A stretch of DNA of 64,000 nucleotides from Nematostella vectensis (lineage: Eukaryota; Cnidaria; Anthozoa; Actiniaria; Edwardsiidae): contig NC_064045.1 in the NCBI RefSeq assembly GCF_932526225.1, forward strand, positions 744,001-808,000, given 5' to 3'. Below are positions 1 through 12,568 of the stretch, one piece after another. A model generated the notes under the pieces. That model was given only the letters and a program-made list of their open reading frames with translations, ran no database searches and was not told the origin of the DNA. The position numbers were made by a program, and so were the translations under genes. How positions within the stretch are numbered: position 1 is the first letter of the stretch; the number at the start of each line of letters is the position of its first letter.

Positions 1-769
1 CTTTTGTAATGGTCACTCCTCCTTATCACAAGTCTGCTACTCATAACATTATGTGGTGTCATGGAGTAATGTACTCTTACATGAGAGAGAAAGCGTCTTT
101 TGTTTTAATTTTATATTGAAACCTGAGTCAACAGGTGTAAAGTGTATTAACACTAGCTTTACACCTGTAAAATATCAGCAACTATCTGTGATAGAAGTGG
201 CTGGCGTAATGACAGCTTGGCTTGCTTGAATCTCTGCCTTGTATTTGGATAGAACTAGTTCTTTGATCTCGAACGGGTAAAGGGGCCCATGCAGGTTATT
301 TTTTTTCACGATATACACCTTATAATTATAATTGATGTCCATCGCAATCCCTCCTTCCTGAAGATAGAGCCTAGTGCTCCACTGGAGTCCAATGGACTCC
401 GTGAAATTTAAAAATGCATACCGCTAGTTTTGCCGCTGTTAATTTATCATATACCATTGTCTGGTCTCGCAAATAAATAATAAGAGATACATTATATATT
501 TCAATATATACAGAAATACTTTATATGTTAATATAATATAAGAGTCTCCAGAGGGACTTTGAAGGCTGTTCCAAAACTGTGCTTATTATACATGTACGAC
601 CTACTTTGGGTTTAGAAGTTTGTGAGAAGTCATTGAATATCTTATTCGGTTTTGATTCTCTGGTTACTGACAAGTCCTGGTGCAGGTGCCAATGGCTAGA
701 TTAGAAGAATTCTGGGCTCTTGTCAAAGTCGTATTCGTTTTTTATTTTTCGGTGTATTGAATAGTCCAC
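1..769. repeat. Unit 0 (partial), C'-type
   Basis: The window opens inside a unit, about 160 bp after its landmark. It pairs with unit 12 at an offset of 10,868 bp. Private change GGTCACTCC near the start. Confidence 0.93.
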
Positions 770-1700
770 ATAGTGTTCTTTGTTGAAGGGAAGTCTCAAA
801 ACTTCTGGGTTGGACCGCATATGGTACTTTTAAAAGCCTCTCGAGAGAACAAGCCTTATCTAGATTTTTTTGGTCCGTCCTGTCACGCCCAGGGCATGCA
901 CAAACACGTGAGGGCACCAACCCCCATCACTTTTGTAATGGTCCTTCTTCCTTATCACAAGTCTGCTACTCATAACATTATGTGGTGTCATGGAGTAATG
1001 TACTCTTACATGAGAGAGAAAGCGTCTTTTGTTTTAATTTTATATTGAAACCTGAGTCAACAGGTGTAAAGTGTATTAACACTAGCTTTACACCTGTAAA
1101 ATATCAGCAACTATCTGTGATAGAAGTGGCTGGCGTAAAGACAGCTTGGCTTGCTTGAATCTCTGCGTTGTATTTGGATAGAACTAGTTCTTTGATCTCG
1201 AACGGGTAAAGGGGCCCATGCAGGTTATTTGTTTTCACGATATACACCTTATAATTATAATTGATGTCCATCGCAATCCCTGCTTCCTAAAGTTAGAGCC
1301 TAGTGCACCACTGGAGTCCAATGGACTCCGAGAAATTTAAAAATTCATACTGCTAGTTTTGCCGCTGTTAATTTAACATATACCATTGTCTGGTCTTGCA
1401 AATAAATAATAAGAGATACTTTATACATTTCAATATATACAGAAATACTTTATATATTAATATAATATAAGAGTCTCCAGAGGGACTTTGAAGGCTGTTC
1501 CAAAAATGTGCTTATTATACATGTACGACCTACTTTGGGTTTAGAAGTTTGTGAGAAGTCATTGAATATCTTATTCGGTTTTGATTTATCTGGTGTACTG
1601 ACTAGTCCTGGTGCAGGTGCCAATGGCCAGATTAGAAGAGTTCTGGGCTCTTGTCAAAGTCGTATTCGTTTTTTATTTTTCGGTGTATTGAATAGTCCAC
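770..1700. repeat. Unit 1, class E, 931 bp
   Basis: ATA landmark, CACGTGAGGG. Shares CTGCGTTG and TTATTTGTTTTC with unit 13. Private AAAAGCC where unit 13 has AAGAGCC. Confidence 0.95.
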
Positions 1701-2628
1701 ATGGTGTTCTTTGTTAAAGGGAAGTCTCAAAACTTCTGGGTTGGACCGCATATGGTACTTCTAAGAGCCTCTCGAGAGAACCAGCCTTATCTAAATTTTT
1801 TTGGTCCGTCCTGTCACGCCCAGGGCATGCACAAACACGTGTGGGCCGCACCCACCATCACTTTTATAATGGTCCCTCTTCCTTATCACAAGTCTGGTAC
1901 TCTTAACATTATGTGGTGTTATGGAGTAATGTACTCTTACATGAGAGAAAAAGCGTCTTTTGTTTTAATTTTATATTGAAACCTGTGTCAACAGGTGTAA
2001 AGTGTATTAACACTAGCTTTACACCTATAAAATATCAACAACTATCTGTGATAGAAGTGGCTGGCGTAATGACAGCTTGGCTTGCTTGAATCTGTCTTGT
2101 ATTTGGCTAGAACTAGTTCTTTGATCTCGAACGGGTAAAGGGGCCCATGCAGGTTATTTTTTTTCACGATATACACCTTATAATTATAATTGATGTCCAT
2201 CGCAATCCCTGCTTACTAAAGTTAGAGCCTAGTGCACCACTGGAGTCTAATGGACTCCGAGAAATTTAAAAATGCATACTGCTAGTTTTGCCGCTGTTAA
2301 TTTATCATATACCATTGTCTGGTCTCGCAAATAAATAATAAGAGATACATTATATATTTCAATATATACAGAAATACTTTATATATTAATATAATATAAG
2401 AGTCTCCAGAGGGACTTTGAAGGCTGTTCCAAAACTGTGCTTATTATACATGTACGACCTACTTTTGGTTTAGAAGTTTGTGAGAAGTCATTGAATATCT
2501 TATTCCGTTTTGATTCTCTGGTTACTGACAAGTCCTGGTGCAGGTGCTAATGGCCAGATTAGAAGAGTTCTGGGCTCTTGTCAAAGTCGTATTCGTTTTT
2601 TTTTTTTTCTGTGTTTTGAATAGTCCAC
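1701..2628. repeat. Unit 2, class A, 928 bp
   Basis: Shares TTATAATGG, GTTATGGAG and AGAGAAAAAGCG with unit 14. Private CTAAATTTT. Its tail ends in a 13-base T-tract before the next landmark. Confidence 0.95.
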
Positions 2629-3558
2629 ATGGTGTTCTTTGTTGAAGGGAAGTCTCAAAACTTCTGGGTTGGACCGCATGTGGTACTTCTAAGAGCCTCT
2701 CGAGAGAACAAGCCTTATCTAGATTTTTTTGGTCCGTCCTGTCACGCCCAGGGCATGCACAAACACGTGTGGGCCTCACCCCCCATCACTTTTGTAATGG
2801 TCCCTCCTCCTTATCACAAGTCTGCTACTCATAACATTATGTGGTGTCATGGAGTAATGTACTCTTACATGAGAGAGAAAGCGTCTTTTGTTTTAATTTT
2901 ATATTGAAACCTGAGTCAACAGGTGTAAAGTGTATTAACACTAGCTTTACACCTGTAAAATATCAGCAACTATCTGTGATAGAAGTGGCTGGCGTAAAGA
3001 CAGCTTGGCTTGCTTGAATCTCTGCCTTGTATTTGGATAGAACTAGTTCTTTGATCTCGAACGGGTAAAGGGGCCCATGCAGGTTATTTTTTTTCACGAT
3101 ATACACCTTATAATTATAATTGATGTCCATCGCAATCCCTGCTTCCTAAAGTTAGAGCCTAGTGCACCACTGGAGTCCAATGGACTCCGAGAAATTTAAA
3201 AATTCCTACTGCTAGTTTTGCCGCTGTTAATTTAACATATACCATTGTCTGGTCTTGCAAATAATTAATAAGAGATACTTTATACATTTCAATATATACA
3301 GAAATACTTTGTATATTAATTTAATATAAGAGTCTCCAGAGGGACTTTGAAGGCTGTTCCAAAAATGTGCTTATTATACATGTACGACCTACTTTGGGTT
3401 TAGAAGTTTGTGAGAAGTCATTGAATATCTTATTCGGTTTTGATTCTCTGGTGTACTGACTAGTCCTGGTGCAGGTGCCAATGGCCAGATTAGAAGAGTT
3501 CTGGGCTCTTGTCAAAGTCGTATTAGTTTTTTATTTTTCGGTGTATTGAATAGTCCAC
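2629..3558. repeat. Unit 3, class C, 930 bp
   Basis: First unit of five-unit block copy 1. AAATAATTAATAAG in the A/T-rich part is shared only with unit 8. Confidence 0.95.
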
Positions 3559-4486
3559 ATGGTGTTCTTTGTTGAAGGGAAGTCTCAAAACTTCTGGGTT
3601 GGACCGCATATGGTACTTCTAAGAGCCTCTCGAGAGAACCAGCCTTATCTAGATTTTTTTGGTCCGTCCTGTCACGCCCAGGGCATGCACAAACACGTGT
3701 GGGCCGCACCCACCATCACTTTTGTAATGGTCCCTCTTCCTTATCACAAGTCTGGTACTCTTAACATTATGTGGTGTCATGGAGTAATGTACTCTTACAT
3801 GAGAGAGAAAGCGTCTTTTGTTTTAATTTTATATTGAAACCTGTGTCAACAGGTGTAAAGTGTATTAACACTAGCTTTACACCTATAAAATATCAACAAC
3901 TATCTGTGATAGAAGTGGCTGGCGTAATGACAGCTTGGCTTGCTTGAATCTGCCTTGTATTTGGCTAGAACTAGTTCTTTGATCTCGAACGGGTAAAGGG
4001 GCCCATGCAGGTTATTTTTTTTCACAATATACACCTTATAATTATAATTGATGTCCATCGCAATCCCTGCTTCCTAAAGTTAGAGCCTAGTGCACCACTG
4101 GAGTCCAATGGACTCCGAGAAATTTAAAAATTCCTACTGCTAGTTTTGCCGCTGTTAATTTAACATATACCATTGTCTGGTCTTGCAAATACATAATAAG
4201 AGATACTTTATACATTTCAATATATACAGAAATACTTTGTATATTAATTTAATATAAGAGTCTCCAGAGGGACTTTGAAGGCTGTTCCAAAAATGTGCTT
4301 ATTATACATGTACGACCTACTTTGGGTTTAGAAGTTTGTGAGAAGTCATTGAATATCTTATTCGGTTTTGATTCTCTGGTGTACTGACTAGTCCTGGTGC
4401 AGGTGCCAATGGCCAGATTAGAAGAGTTCTGGGCTCTTGTCAAAGTCGTATTAGTTTTTTATTTTTCGGTGTATTGAATAGTCCAC
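3559..4486. repeat. Unit 4, class B, 928 bp
   Basis: GTATTAG precedes its landmark, typical of class B. Tail has CACAATATAC and AAATACATAATAAG, the latter shared with unit 9. Confidence 0.95.
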
Positions 4487-5273
4487 ATGGTGTTCTTTGT
4501 TGAAGGGAAGTCTCAAAACTTCTGGGTTGGACCGCATATGGTACTTCTAAGAGCCTCTCGAGAGAACCAGCCTTATCTAGATTTTTTTGGTCCGTCCTGT
4601 CACGCCCAGGGCATGCACAAACACGTGTGGGCCGCACCCACCATCACTTTTGTAATGGTCCCTCTTCCTTATCACAAGTCTGGTACTCTTAACATTATGT
4701 GGTGTCATGGAGTAATGTACTCTTACATGAGAGAGAAAGCGTCTTTTGTTTTAATTTTATATTGAAACCTGTGTCAACAGGTGTAAAGTGTATTAACACT
4801 AGCTTTACACCTATAAAATATCAACAACTATCTGTGATAGAAGTGGCTGGCGTAATGACAGCTTGGCTTGCTTGAATCTGCCTTGTATTTGGCTAGAACT
4901 AGTTCTTTGATCTCGAACGGGTAAAGGGGCCCATGCAGGTTATTTTTTTTCACAATATACACCTTATAATTATAATTGATGTCCATCGCAATCCCTGCTT
5001 CCTAAAGTTAGAGCCTAGTGCACCACTCTTATATTAATATAATATAAGAGTCTCCAGAGGGACTTTGAAGGCTGTTCCAAAACTGTGCTTATTATACATG
5101 TACGACCTACTTTGGGTTTAGAAGTTTGTGAGAAGTCATTGAATATCTTATTCGGTTTTGATTCTCTGGTTACTGACAAGTCCTGGTGCAGGTGCTAATG
5201 GCCAGATTAGAAGAGTTCTGGGCTCTTGTCAAAGTCGTATTCGTTTTTTTTTTCGGTGTTTTGAATAGTCCAC
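4487..5273. repeat. Unit 5, class B, truncated to 787 bp
   Basis: Lacks 141 bp from the base of the 17-bp hairpin through most of the A/T-rich part. The junction is the inverted repeat at 5025-5051. Counterpart of units 10 (also truncated) and 17 (full length). Confidence 0.95.
5025..5051. repeat. Perfect inverted repeat at a deletion junction (unit 5)
   Basis: Left arm ACTCTTATATTA, spacer ATA, right arm TAATATAAGAGT: 12 of 12 pairs. In full-length units the text left of the AT-rich core reads ACTTTATATATTA, so only 7 bp pair. The extra pairing exists only where 141 bp are missing between GTGCACCACT and the AT-rich core. The left arm looks like an inverted copy of the right arm. Confidence 0.9.
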
Positions 5274-6204
5274 ATGGTGTTCTTTGTTGAAGGGAAGTCT
5301 TAAAACTTCTGGGTTGGACCGCATGTGGTACTTCTAAGAGCTTCTCGAGAGAACAAGCCTTATCTAGATTTTTTTGGTCCGTCCTGTCACGCCCAGGGCA
5401 TGCACAAACACGTGTGGGCACCAACCCCTATCACTTTTGTAATGGTCCTTTTTCCCTATCACAAGTCTGCTACTCATAACATTATGTGGTGTCATGGAGT
5501 AATGTACTCTAACATGAGAGAGAAAGCGTCTTTTGTTTTAATTTTATATTGAAACCTGTGTCAACAGGTGTAAAATGTATTAACACTAGCTTTACACCTG
5601 TAAAATATCAGCAACTATCTGTGATAGAAGTGGCTGGCGTAATGACAGCTTGGCTTGCTTGAATCTCTGCCTTGTATTTGGCTAGAACTAGTTCTTTGAT
5701 CTCGAACGGGTAAAGGGGCCCATGCAGGTTATTTTTTTTCACGATATACACCTTATAATTATAATTGATGTCCATCGCAATCCCTGCTTCCTAAAGTTAG
5801 AGCCTAGTGCACCACTGGAGTCCAATGGACTCCGTGAAATTTAAAAATGCATACCGCTAGTTTTGCCGCTGTTAATTTATCATATACCATTGTCTGGTCT
5901 CGCAAATAAATAATAAGAGATACATTATATATTTCAATATATACGGAAATACTTTATATGTTAATATAATATAAGAGTCTCCAGAGGGACTTTGATGGCT
6001 GTTCCAAAACTGTGCTTATTATACATGTACGACCTACTTTGGGTTTAGAAGTTTGTGAGAAGTCATTGAATATCTTATTCGGTTTTGATTTATCTGGTGT
6101 ACTGACTAGTCCTGGTGCAGGTGCCAATGGCCAGATTAGAAGAGTTCTGGGCTCTTGTCAAAGTCGTATTCGTTTTTTATTTTTCGGTGTATTGAATAGT
6201 CCAC
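5274..6204. repeat. Unit 6, class D, 931 bp
   Basis: AGTCTTAAAAC places TAA early in the head frame, so the usual 92-codon frame is broken. Tail has ATACGGAAAT and TTTGATGGCTG; the latter is shared with units 11 and 18. Confidence 0.95.
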
Positions 6205-7132
6205 ATGGTGTTCTTTGTTAAAGGGAAGTCTCAAAACTTCGGGGTTGGACCGCATGTGGTACTTCTAAGAGCCTCTCGAGAGAACAAGCCTTATCTAGAT
6301 TTTTTTGGTCCGTCCTGTCACGCCCAGGGCATGCACAAACACGTGTGGGCCTCACCCCCCATCACTTTTGTAATGGTCCCTCCTCCTTATCACAAGTCTG
6401 CTACTCATAACATTATGTGGTGTCATGGAGTAATGTACTCTTACATGAGAGAGAAAGCGTCTTTTGTTTTAATTTTATATTGAAACCTGAGTCAACAGGT
6501 GTAAAGTGTATTAACACTAGCTTTACACCTGTAAAATATCAGCAACTATCTGTGATAGAAGTGGCTGGCGTAATGACAGCTTGGCTTGCTTGAATCTCTG
6601 CCTTGTATTTGGATAGAACTAGTTCTTTGATCTCGAACGGGTAAAGGGGCCCATGCAGGTTATTTTTTTTCACGATATACACCTTATAATTATAATTGAT
6701 GTCCATCGCAATCCCTGCTTACTAAAGTTAGAGCCTAGTGCACCACTGGAGTCTAATGGACTCCGAGAAATTTAAAAATGCATACTGCTAGTTTTGCCGC
6801 TGTTAATTTATCATATACCATTGTCTGGTCTCGCAAATAAATAATAAGAGATACATTATATATTTCAATATATACAGAAATACTTTATATATTAATATAA
6901 TATAAGAGTCTCCAGAGGGACTTTGAAGGCTGTTCCAAAACTGTGCTTATTATACATGTACGACCTACTTTTGGTTTAGAAGTTTGTGAGAAGTCATTGA
7001 ATATCTTATTCCGTTTTGATTCTCTGGTTACTGACAAGTCCTGGTGCAGGTGCTAATGGCCAGATTAGAAGAGTTCTGGGCTCTTGTCAAAGTCGTATTC
7101 GTTTTTTTTTTTCTGTGTTTTGAATAGTCCAC
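6205..7132. repeat. Unit 7, class C', 928 bp
   Basis: GTTAAA plus TTCGGGG joined to a C-type body. Matches unit 12 and, except for GTTGAA, unit 19. Confidence 0.95.
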
Positions 7133-8062
7133 ATGGTGTTCTTTGTTGAAGGGAAGTCTCAAAACTTCTGGGTTGGACCGCATGTGGTACTTCTAAGAGC
7201 CTCTCGAGAGAACAAGCCTAATCTAGATTTTTTTGGTCCGTCCTGTCACGCCCAGGGCATGCACAAACACGTGTGGGCCTCACCCCCCATCACTTTTGTA
7301 ATGGTCCCTCCTCCTTATCACAAGTCTGCTACTCATAACATTATGTGGTGTCATGGAGTAATGTACTCTTACATGAGAGAGAAAGCGTCTTTTGTTTTAA
7401 TTTTATATTGAAACCTGAGTCAACAGGTGTAAAGTGTATTAACACTAGCTTTACACCTGTAAAATATCAGCAACTATCTGTGATAGAAGTGGCTGGCGTA
7501 AAGACAGCTTGGCTTGCTTGAATCTCTGCCTTGTATTTGGATAGAACTAGTTCTTTGATCTCGAACGGGTAAAGGGGCCCATGCAGGTTATTTTTTTTCA
7601 CGATATACACCTTATAATTATAATTGATGTCCATCGCAATCCCTGCTTCCTAAAGTTAGAGCCTAGTGCACCACTGGAGTCCAATGGACTCCGAGAAATT
7701 TAAAAATTCCTACTGCTAGTTTTGCCGCTGTTAATTTAACATATACCATTGTCTGGTCTTGCAAATAATTAATAAGAGATACTTTATACATTTCAATATA
7801 TACAGAAATACTTTGTATATTAATTTAATATAAGAGTCTCCAGAGGGACTTTGAAGGCTGTTCCAAAAATGTGCTTATTATACATGTACGACCTACTTTG
7901 GGTTTAGAAGTTTGTGAGAAGTCATTGAATATCTTATTCGGTTTTGATTCTCTGGTGTACTGACTAGTCCTGGTGCAGGTGCCAATGGCCAGATTAGAAG
8001 AGTTCTGGGCTCTTGTCAAAGTCGTATTAGTTTTTTATTTTTCGGTGTATTGAATAGTCCAC
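7133..8062. repeat. Unit 8, class C, 930 bp
   Basis: First unit of five-unit block copy 2. Private CCTAATCTAG. Shares AAATAATTAATAAG with unit 3. Confidence 0.95.
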
Positions 8063-8990
8063 ATGGTGTTCTTTGTTGAAGGGAAGTCTCAAAACTTCTG
8101 GGTTGGACCGCATATGGTACTTCTAAGAGCCTCTCGAGAGAACCAGCCTTATCTAGATTTTTTTGGTCCGTCCTGTCACGCCCAGGGCATGCACAAACAC
8201 GTGTGGGCCGCACCCACCATCACTTTTGTAATGGTCCCTCTTCCTTATCACAAGTCTGGTACTCTTAACATTATGTGGTGTCATGGAGTAATGTACTCTT
8301 ACATGAGAGAGAAAGCGTCTTTTGTTTTAATTTTATATTGAAACCTGTGTCAACAGGTGTAAAGTGTATTAACACTAGCTTTACACCTATAAAATATCAA
8401 CAACTATCTGTGATAGAAGTGGCTGGCGTAATGACAGCTTGGCTTGCTTGAATCTGCCTTGTATTTGGCTAGAACTAGTTCTTTGATCTCGAACGGGTAA
8501 AGGGGCCCATGCAGGTTATTTTTTTTCACAATATACACCTTATAATTATAATTGATGTCCATCGCAATCCCTGCTTCCTAAAGTTAGAGCCTAGTGCACC
8601 ACTGGAGTCCAATGGACTCCGAGAAATTTAAAAATTCCTACTGCTAGTTTTGCCGCTGTTAATTTAACATATACCATTGTCTGGTCTTGCAAATACATAA
8701 TAAGAGATACTTTATACATTTCAATATATACAGAAATACTTTGTAAATTAATTTAATATAAGAGTCTCCAGAGGGACTTTGAAGGCTGTTCCAAAAATGT
8801 GCTTATTATACATGTACGACCTACTTTGGGTTTAGAAGTTTGTGAGAAGTCATTGAATATCTTATTCGGTTTTGATTCTCTGGTGTACTGACTAGTCCTG
8901 GTGCAGGTGCCAATGGCCAGATTAGAAGAGTTCTGGGCTCTTGTCAAAGTCGTATTAGTTTTTTATTTTTCGGTGTATTGAATAGTCCAC
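8063..8990. repeat. Unit 9, class B, 928 bp
   Basis: Counterpart of unit 4. Private TTGTAAATTA in the A/T-rich part. Confidence 0.95.
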
Positions 8991-9777
8991 ATGGTGTTCT
9001 TTGTTGAAGGGAAGTCTCAAAACTTCTGGGTTGGACCGCATATGGTACTTCTAAGAGCCTCTCGAGAGAACCAGCCTTATCTAGATTTTTTTGGTCCGTC
9101 CTGTCACGCCCAGGGCATGCACAAACACGTGTGGGCCGCACCCACCATCACTTTTGTAATGGTCCCTCTTCCTTATCACAAGTCTGGTACTCTTAACATT
9201 ATGTGGTGTCATGGAGTAATGTACTCTTACATGAGAGAGAAAGCGTCTTTTGTTTTAATTTTATATTGAAACCTGTGTCAACAGGTGTAAAGTGTATTAA
9301 CACTAGCTTTACACCTATAAAATATCAACAACTATCTGTGATAGAAGTGGCTGGCGTAATGACAGCTTGGCTTGCTTGAATCTGCCTTGTATTTGGCTAG
9401 AACTAGTTCTTTGATCTCGAACGGGTAAAGGGGCCCATGCAGGTTATTTTTTTTCACAATATACACCTTATAATTATAATTGATGTCCATCGCAATCCCT
9501 GCTTCCTAAAGTTAGAGCCTAGTGCACCACTCTTATATTAATATAATATAAGAGTCTCCAGAGGGACTTTGAAGGCTGTTCCAAAACTGTGCTTATTATA
9601 CATGTACGACCTACTTTGGGTTTAGAAGTTTGTGAGAAGTCATTGAATATCTTATTCGGTTTTGATTCTCTGGTTACTGACAAGTCCTGGTGCAGGTGCT
9701 AATGGCCAGACTAGAAGAGTTCTGGGCTCTTGTCAAAGTCGTATTCGTTTTTTTTTTCGGTGTTTTGAATAGTCCAT
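8991..9777. repeat. Unit 10, class B, truncated to 787 bp
   Basis: Same 141-bp deletion and palindromic junction (9529-9555) as unit 5. Ends in AGTCCATATGG where other units have AGTCCACATGG. Confidence 0.95.
9529..9555. repeat. Perfect inverted repeat at a deletion junction (unit 10)
   Basis: Identical in arms and spacer to the junction in unit 5, 4,504 bp away. Given the shared markers of the surrounding block, this copy came by block duplication and not by an independent deletion. Confidence 0.9.
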
Positions 9778-10708
9778 ATGGTGTTCTTTGTTGAAGGGAA
9801 GTCTCAAAACTTCTGGGTTGGACCGCATGTGGTACTTCTAAGAGCTTCTCGAGAGAACAAGCCTTATCTAGATTTTTTTGGTCCGTCCTGTCACGCCAAG
9901 GGCATGCACAAACACGTGTGGGCACCAACCCCTATCACTTTTGTAATGGTCCTTTTTCCCTATCACAAGTCTGCTACTCATAACATTATGTGGTGTCATG
10001 GAGTAATGTACTCTAACATGAGAGAGAAAGCGTCTTTTGTTTTAATTTTATATTGAAACCTGTGTCAACAGGTGTAAAATGTATTAACACTAGCTTTACA
10101 CCTGTAAAATATCAGCAACTATCTGTGATAGAAGTGGCTGGCGTAATGACAGCTTGGCTTGCTTGAATCTCTGCCTTGTATTTGGCTAGAACTAGTTCTT
10201 TGATCTCGAACGGGTAAAGGGGCCCATGCAGGTTATTTTTTTTCACGATATACACCTTATAATTATAATTGATGTCCATCGCAATCCCTGCTTCCTAAAG
10301 TTAGAGCCTAGTGCACCACTGGAGTCCAATGGACTCCGTGAAATTTAAAAATGCATACCGCTAGTTTTGCCGCTGTTAATTTATCATATACCATTGTCTG
10401 GTCTCGCAAATAAATAATAAGAGATACATTATATATTTCAATATATACGGAAATACTTTATATGTTAATTTAATATAAGAGTCTCCAGAGGGACTTTGAT
10501 GGCTGTTCCAAAACTGTGCTTATTATACATGTACGACCTACTTTGGGTTTAGAAGTTTGTGAGAAGTCATTGAATATCTTATTCGGTTTTGATTTATCTG
10601 GTGTACTGACTAGTCCTGGTGCAGGTGCCAATGGCCAGATTAGAAGAGTTCTGGGCTCTTGTCAAAGTCGTATTCGTTTTTTATTTTTCGGTGTATTGAA
10701 TAGTCCAC
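9778..10708. repeat. Unit 11, class D, 931 bp
   Basis: Counterpart of unit 6 without the TAA. Private CGCCAAGGG. Confidence 0.95.
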
Positions 10709-11637
10709 ATGGTGTTCTTTGTTAAAGGGAAGTCTCAAAACTTCGGGGTTGGACCGCATGTGGTACTTCTAAGAGCCTCTCGAGAGAACAAGCCTTATCT
10801 AGATTTTTTTGGTCCGTCCTGTCACGCCCAGGGCATGCACAAACACGTGTGGGCCTCACCCCCCATCACTTTTGTAATGGTCCCTCCTCCTTATCACAAG
10901 TCTGCTACTCATAACATTATGTGGTGTCATGGAGTAATGTACTCTTACATGAGAGAGAAAGCGTCTTTTGTTTTAATTTTATATTGAAACCTGAGTCAAC
11001 AGGTGTAAAGTGTATTAACACTAGCTTTACACCTGTAAAATATCAGCAACTATCTGTGATAGAAGTGGCTGGCGTAATGACAGCTTGGCTTGCTTGAATC
11101 TCTGCCTTGTATTTGGATAGAACTAGTTCTTTGATCTCGAACGGGTAAAGGGGCCCATGCAGGTTATTTCTTTTCACGATATACACCTTATAATTATAAT
11201 TGATGTCCATCGCAATCCCTCCTTCCTGAAGATAGAGCCTAGTGCTCCACTGGAGTCCAATGGACTCCGTGAAATTTAAAAATGCATACCGCTAGTTTTG
11301 CCGCTGTTAATTTATCATATACCATTGTCTGGTCTCGCAAATAAATAATAAGAGATACATTATATATTTCAATATATACAGAAATACTTTATATGTTAAT
11401 ATAATATAAGAGTCTCCAGAGGGACTTTGAAGGCTGTTCCAAAACTGTGCTTATTATACATGTACGACCTACTTTGGGTTTAGAAGTTTGTGAGAAGTCA
11501 TTGAATATCTTATTCGGTTTTGATTCTCTGGTTACTGACAAGTCCTGGTGCAGGTGCCAATGGCTAGATTAGAAGAATTCTGGGCTCTTGTCAAAGTCGT
11601 ATTCGTTTTTTATTTTTCGGTGTATTGAATAGTCCAC
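10709..11637. repeat. Unit 12, class C', 929 bp
   Basis: Counterpart of unit 7 and of partial unit 0. Private TTATTTCTTTTCAC. Confidence 0.95.
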
Positions 11638-12568
11638 ATAGTGTTCTTTGTTGAAGGGAAGTCTCAAAACTTCTGGGTTGGACCGCATATGGTACTTTTA
11701 AGAGCCTCTCGAGAGAACAAGCCTTATCTAGATTTTTTTGGTCCGTCCTGTCACGCCCAGGGCATGCACAAACACGTGAGGGCACCAACCCCCATCACTT
11801 TTGTAATGGTCCTTCTTCCTTATCACAAGTCTGCTACTCATAACATTATGTGGTGTCATGGAGTAATGTACTCTTACATGAGAGAGAAAGCGTCTTTTGT
11901 TTTAATTTTATATTGAAACCTGAGTCAACAGGTGTAAAGTGTATTAACACTAGCTTTACACCTGTAAAATATCAGCAACTATCTGTGATAGAAGTGGCTG
12001 GCGTAAAGACAGCTTGGCTTGCTTGAATCTCTGCGTTGTATTTGGATAGAACTAGTTCTTTGATCTCGAACGGGTAAAGGGGCCCATGCAGGTTATTTGT
12101 TTTCACGATATACACCTTATAATTATAATTGATGTCCATCGCAATCCCTGCTTCCTAAAGTTAGAGCCTAGTGCACCACTGGAGTCCAATGGACTCCGAG
12201 AAATTTAAAAATTCATACTGCTAGTTTTGCCGCTGTTAATTTAACATATACCATTGTCTGGTCTTGCAAATAAATAATAAGAGATACTTTATACATTTCA
12301 ATATATACAGAAATACTTTATATATTAATATAATATAAGAGTCTCCAGAGGGACTTTGAAGGCTGTTCCAAAAATGTGCTTATTATACATGTACGACCTA
12401 CTTTGGGTTTAGAAGTTTGTGAGAAGTCATTGAATATCTTATTCGGTTTTGATTTATCTGGTGTACTGACTAGTCCTGGTGCAGGTGCCAATGGCCAGAT
12501 TAGAAGAGTTCTGGGCTCTTGTCAAAGTCGTATTCGTTTTTTATTTTTCGGTGTATTGAATAGTCCAC
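11638..12568. repeat. Unit 13, class E, 931 bp
   Basis: Copy of unit 1 at an offset of 10,868 bp, with the same CTGCGTTG and TTATTTGTTTTC. Confidence 0.95.

Larger units (their letters stand above)
2629..7132. repeat. Five-unit block C-B-B-D-C', copy 1 (4,504 bp)
   Basis: Units 3-7. Private markers shared with the next block are AAATAATTAATAAG (about 3,260 and 7,763), AAATACATAATAAG (about 4,190 and 8,694), and the 141-bp deletion with its palindromic junction. The block is therefore a tandem duplicate of 7133-11637. Confidence 0.92.
7133..11637. repeat. Five-unit block C-B-B-D-C', copy 2 (4,505 bp)
   Basis: Units 8-12, nearly the same as 2629-7132. Differences seen by eye include CCTAATCTAG in unit 8, TTGTAAATTA at about 8,742, CGCCAAGGG in unit 11, and TTATTTCTTTTCAC in unit 12. 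The few differences imply a recent duplication or recent conversion. Confidence 0.92.

Noticed and set aside
1508-1717. 69-codon plus-strand frame just before the landmark
   Set aside because: It exists only in units with GATTTATCTGGTGTACTG and is lost in the others by an indel and substitutions. No recognisable domain or initiation context.
1701-1979. 92-codon plus-strand frame (and equivalents in most units) as a gene
   Set aside because: It resembles no family I know. Its variation is mostly amino-acid replacing, it is broken in many units by stops and single-base indels, and its persistence follows the repeat period. Treated as a chance frame.
3512-3709. 64-97 codon minus-strand frames over the head and upstream segment
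   Set aside because: They are mirror frames of a stop-poor repeat; their ends shift with T-tract length between units. No known protein features.
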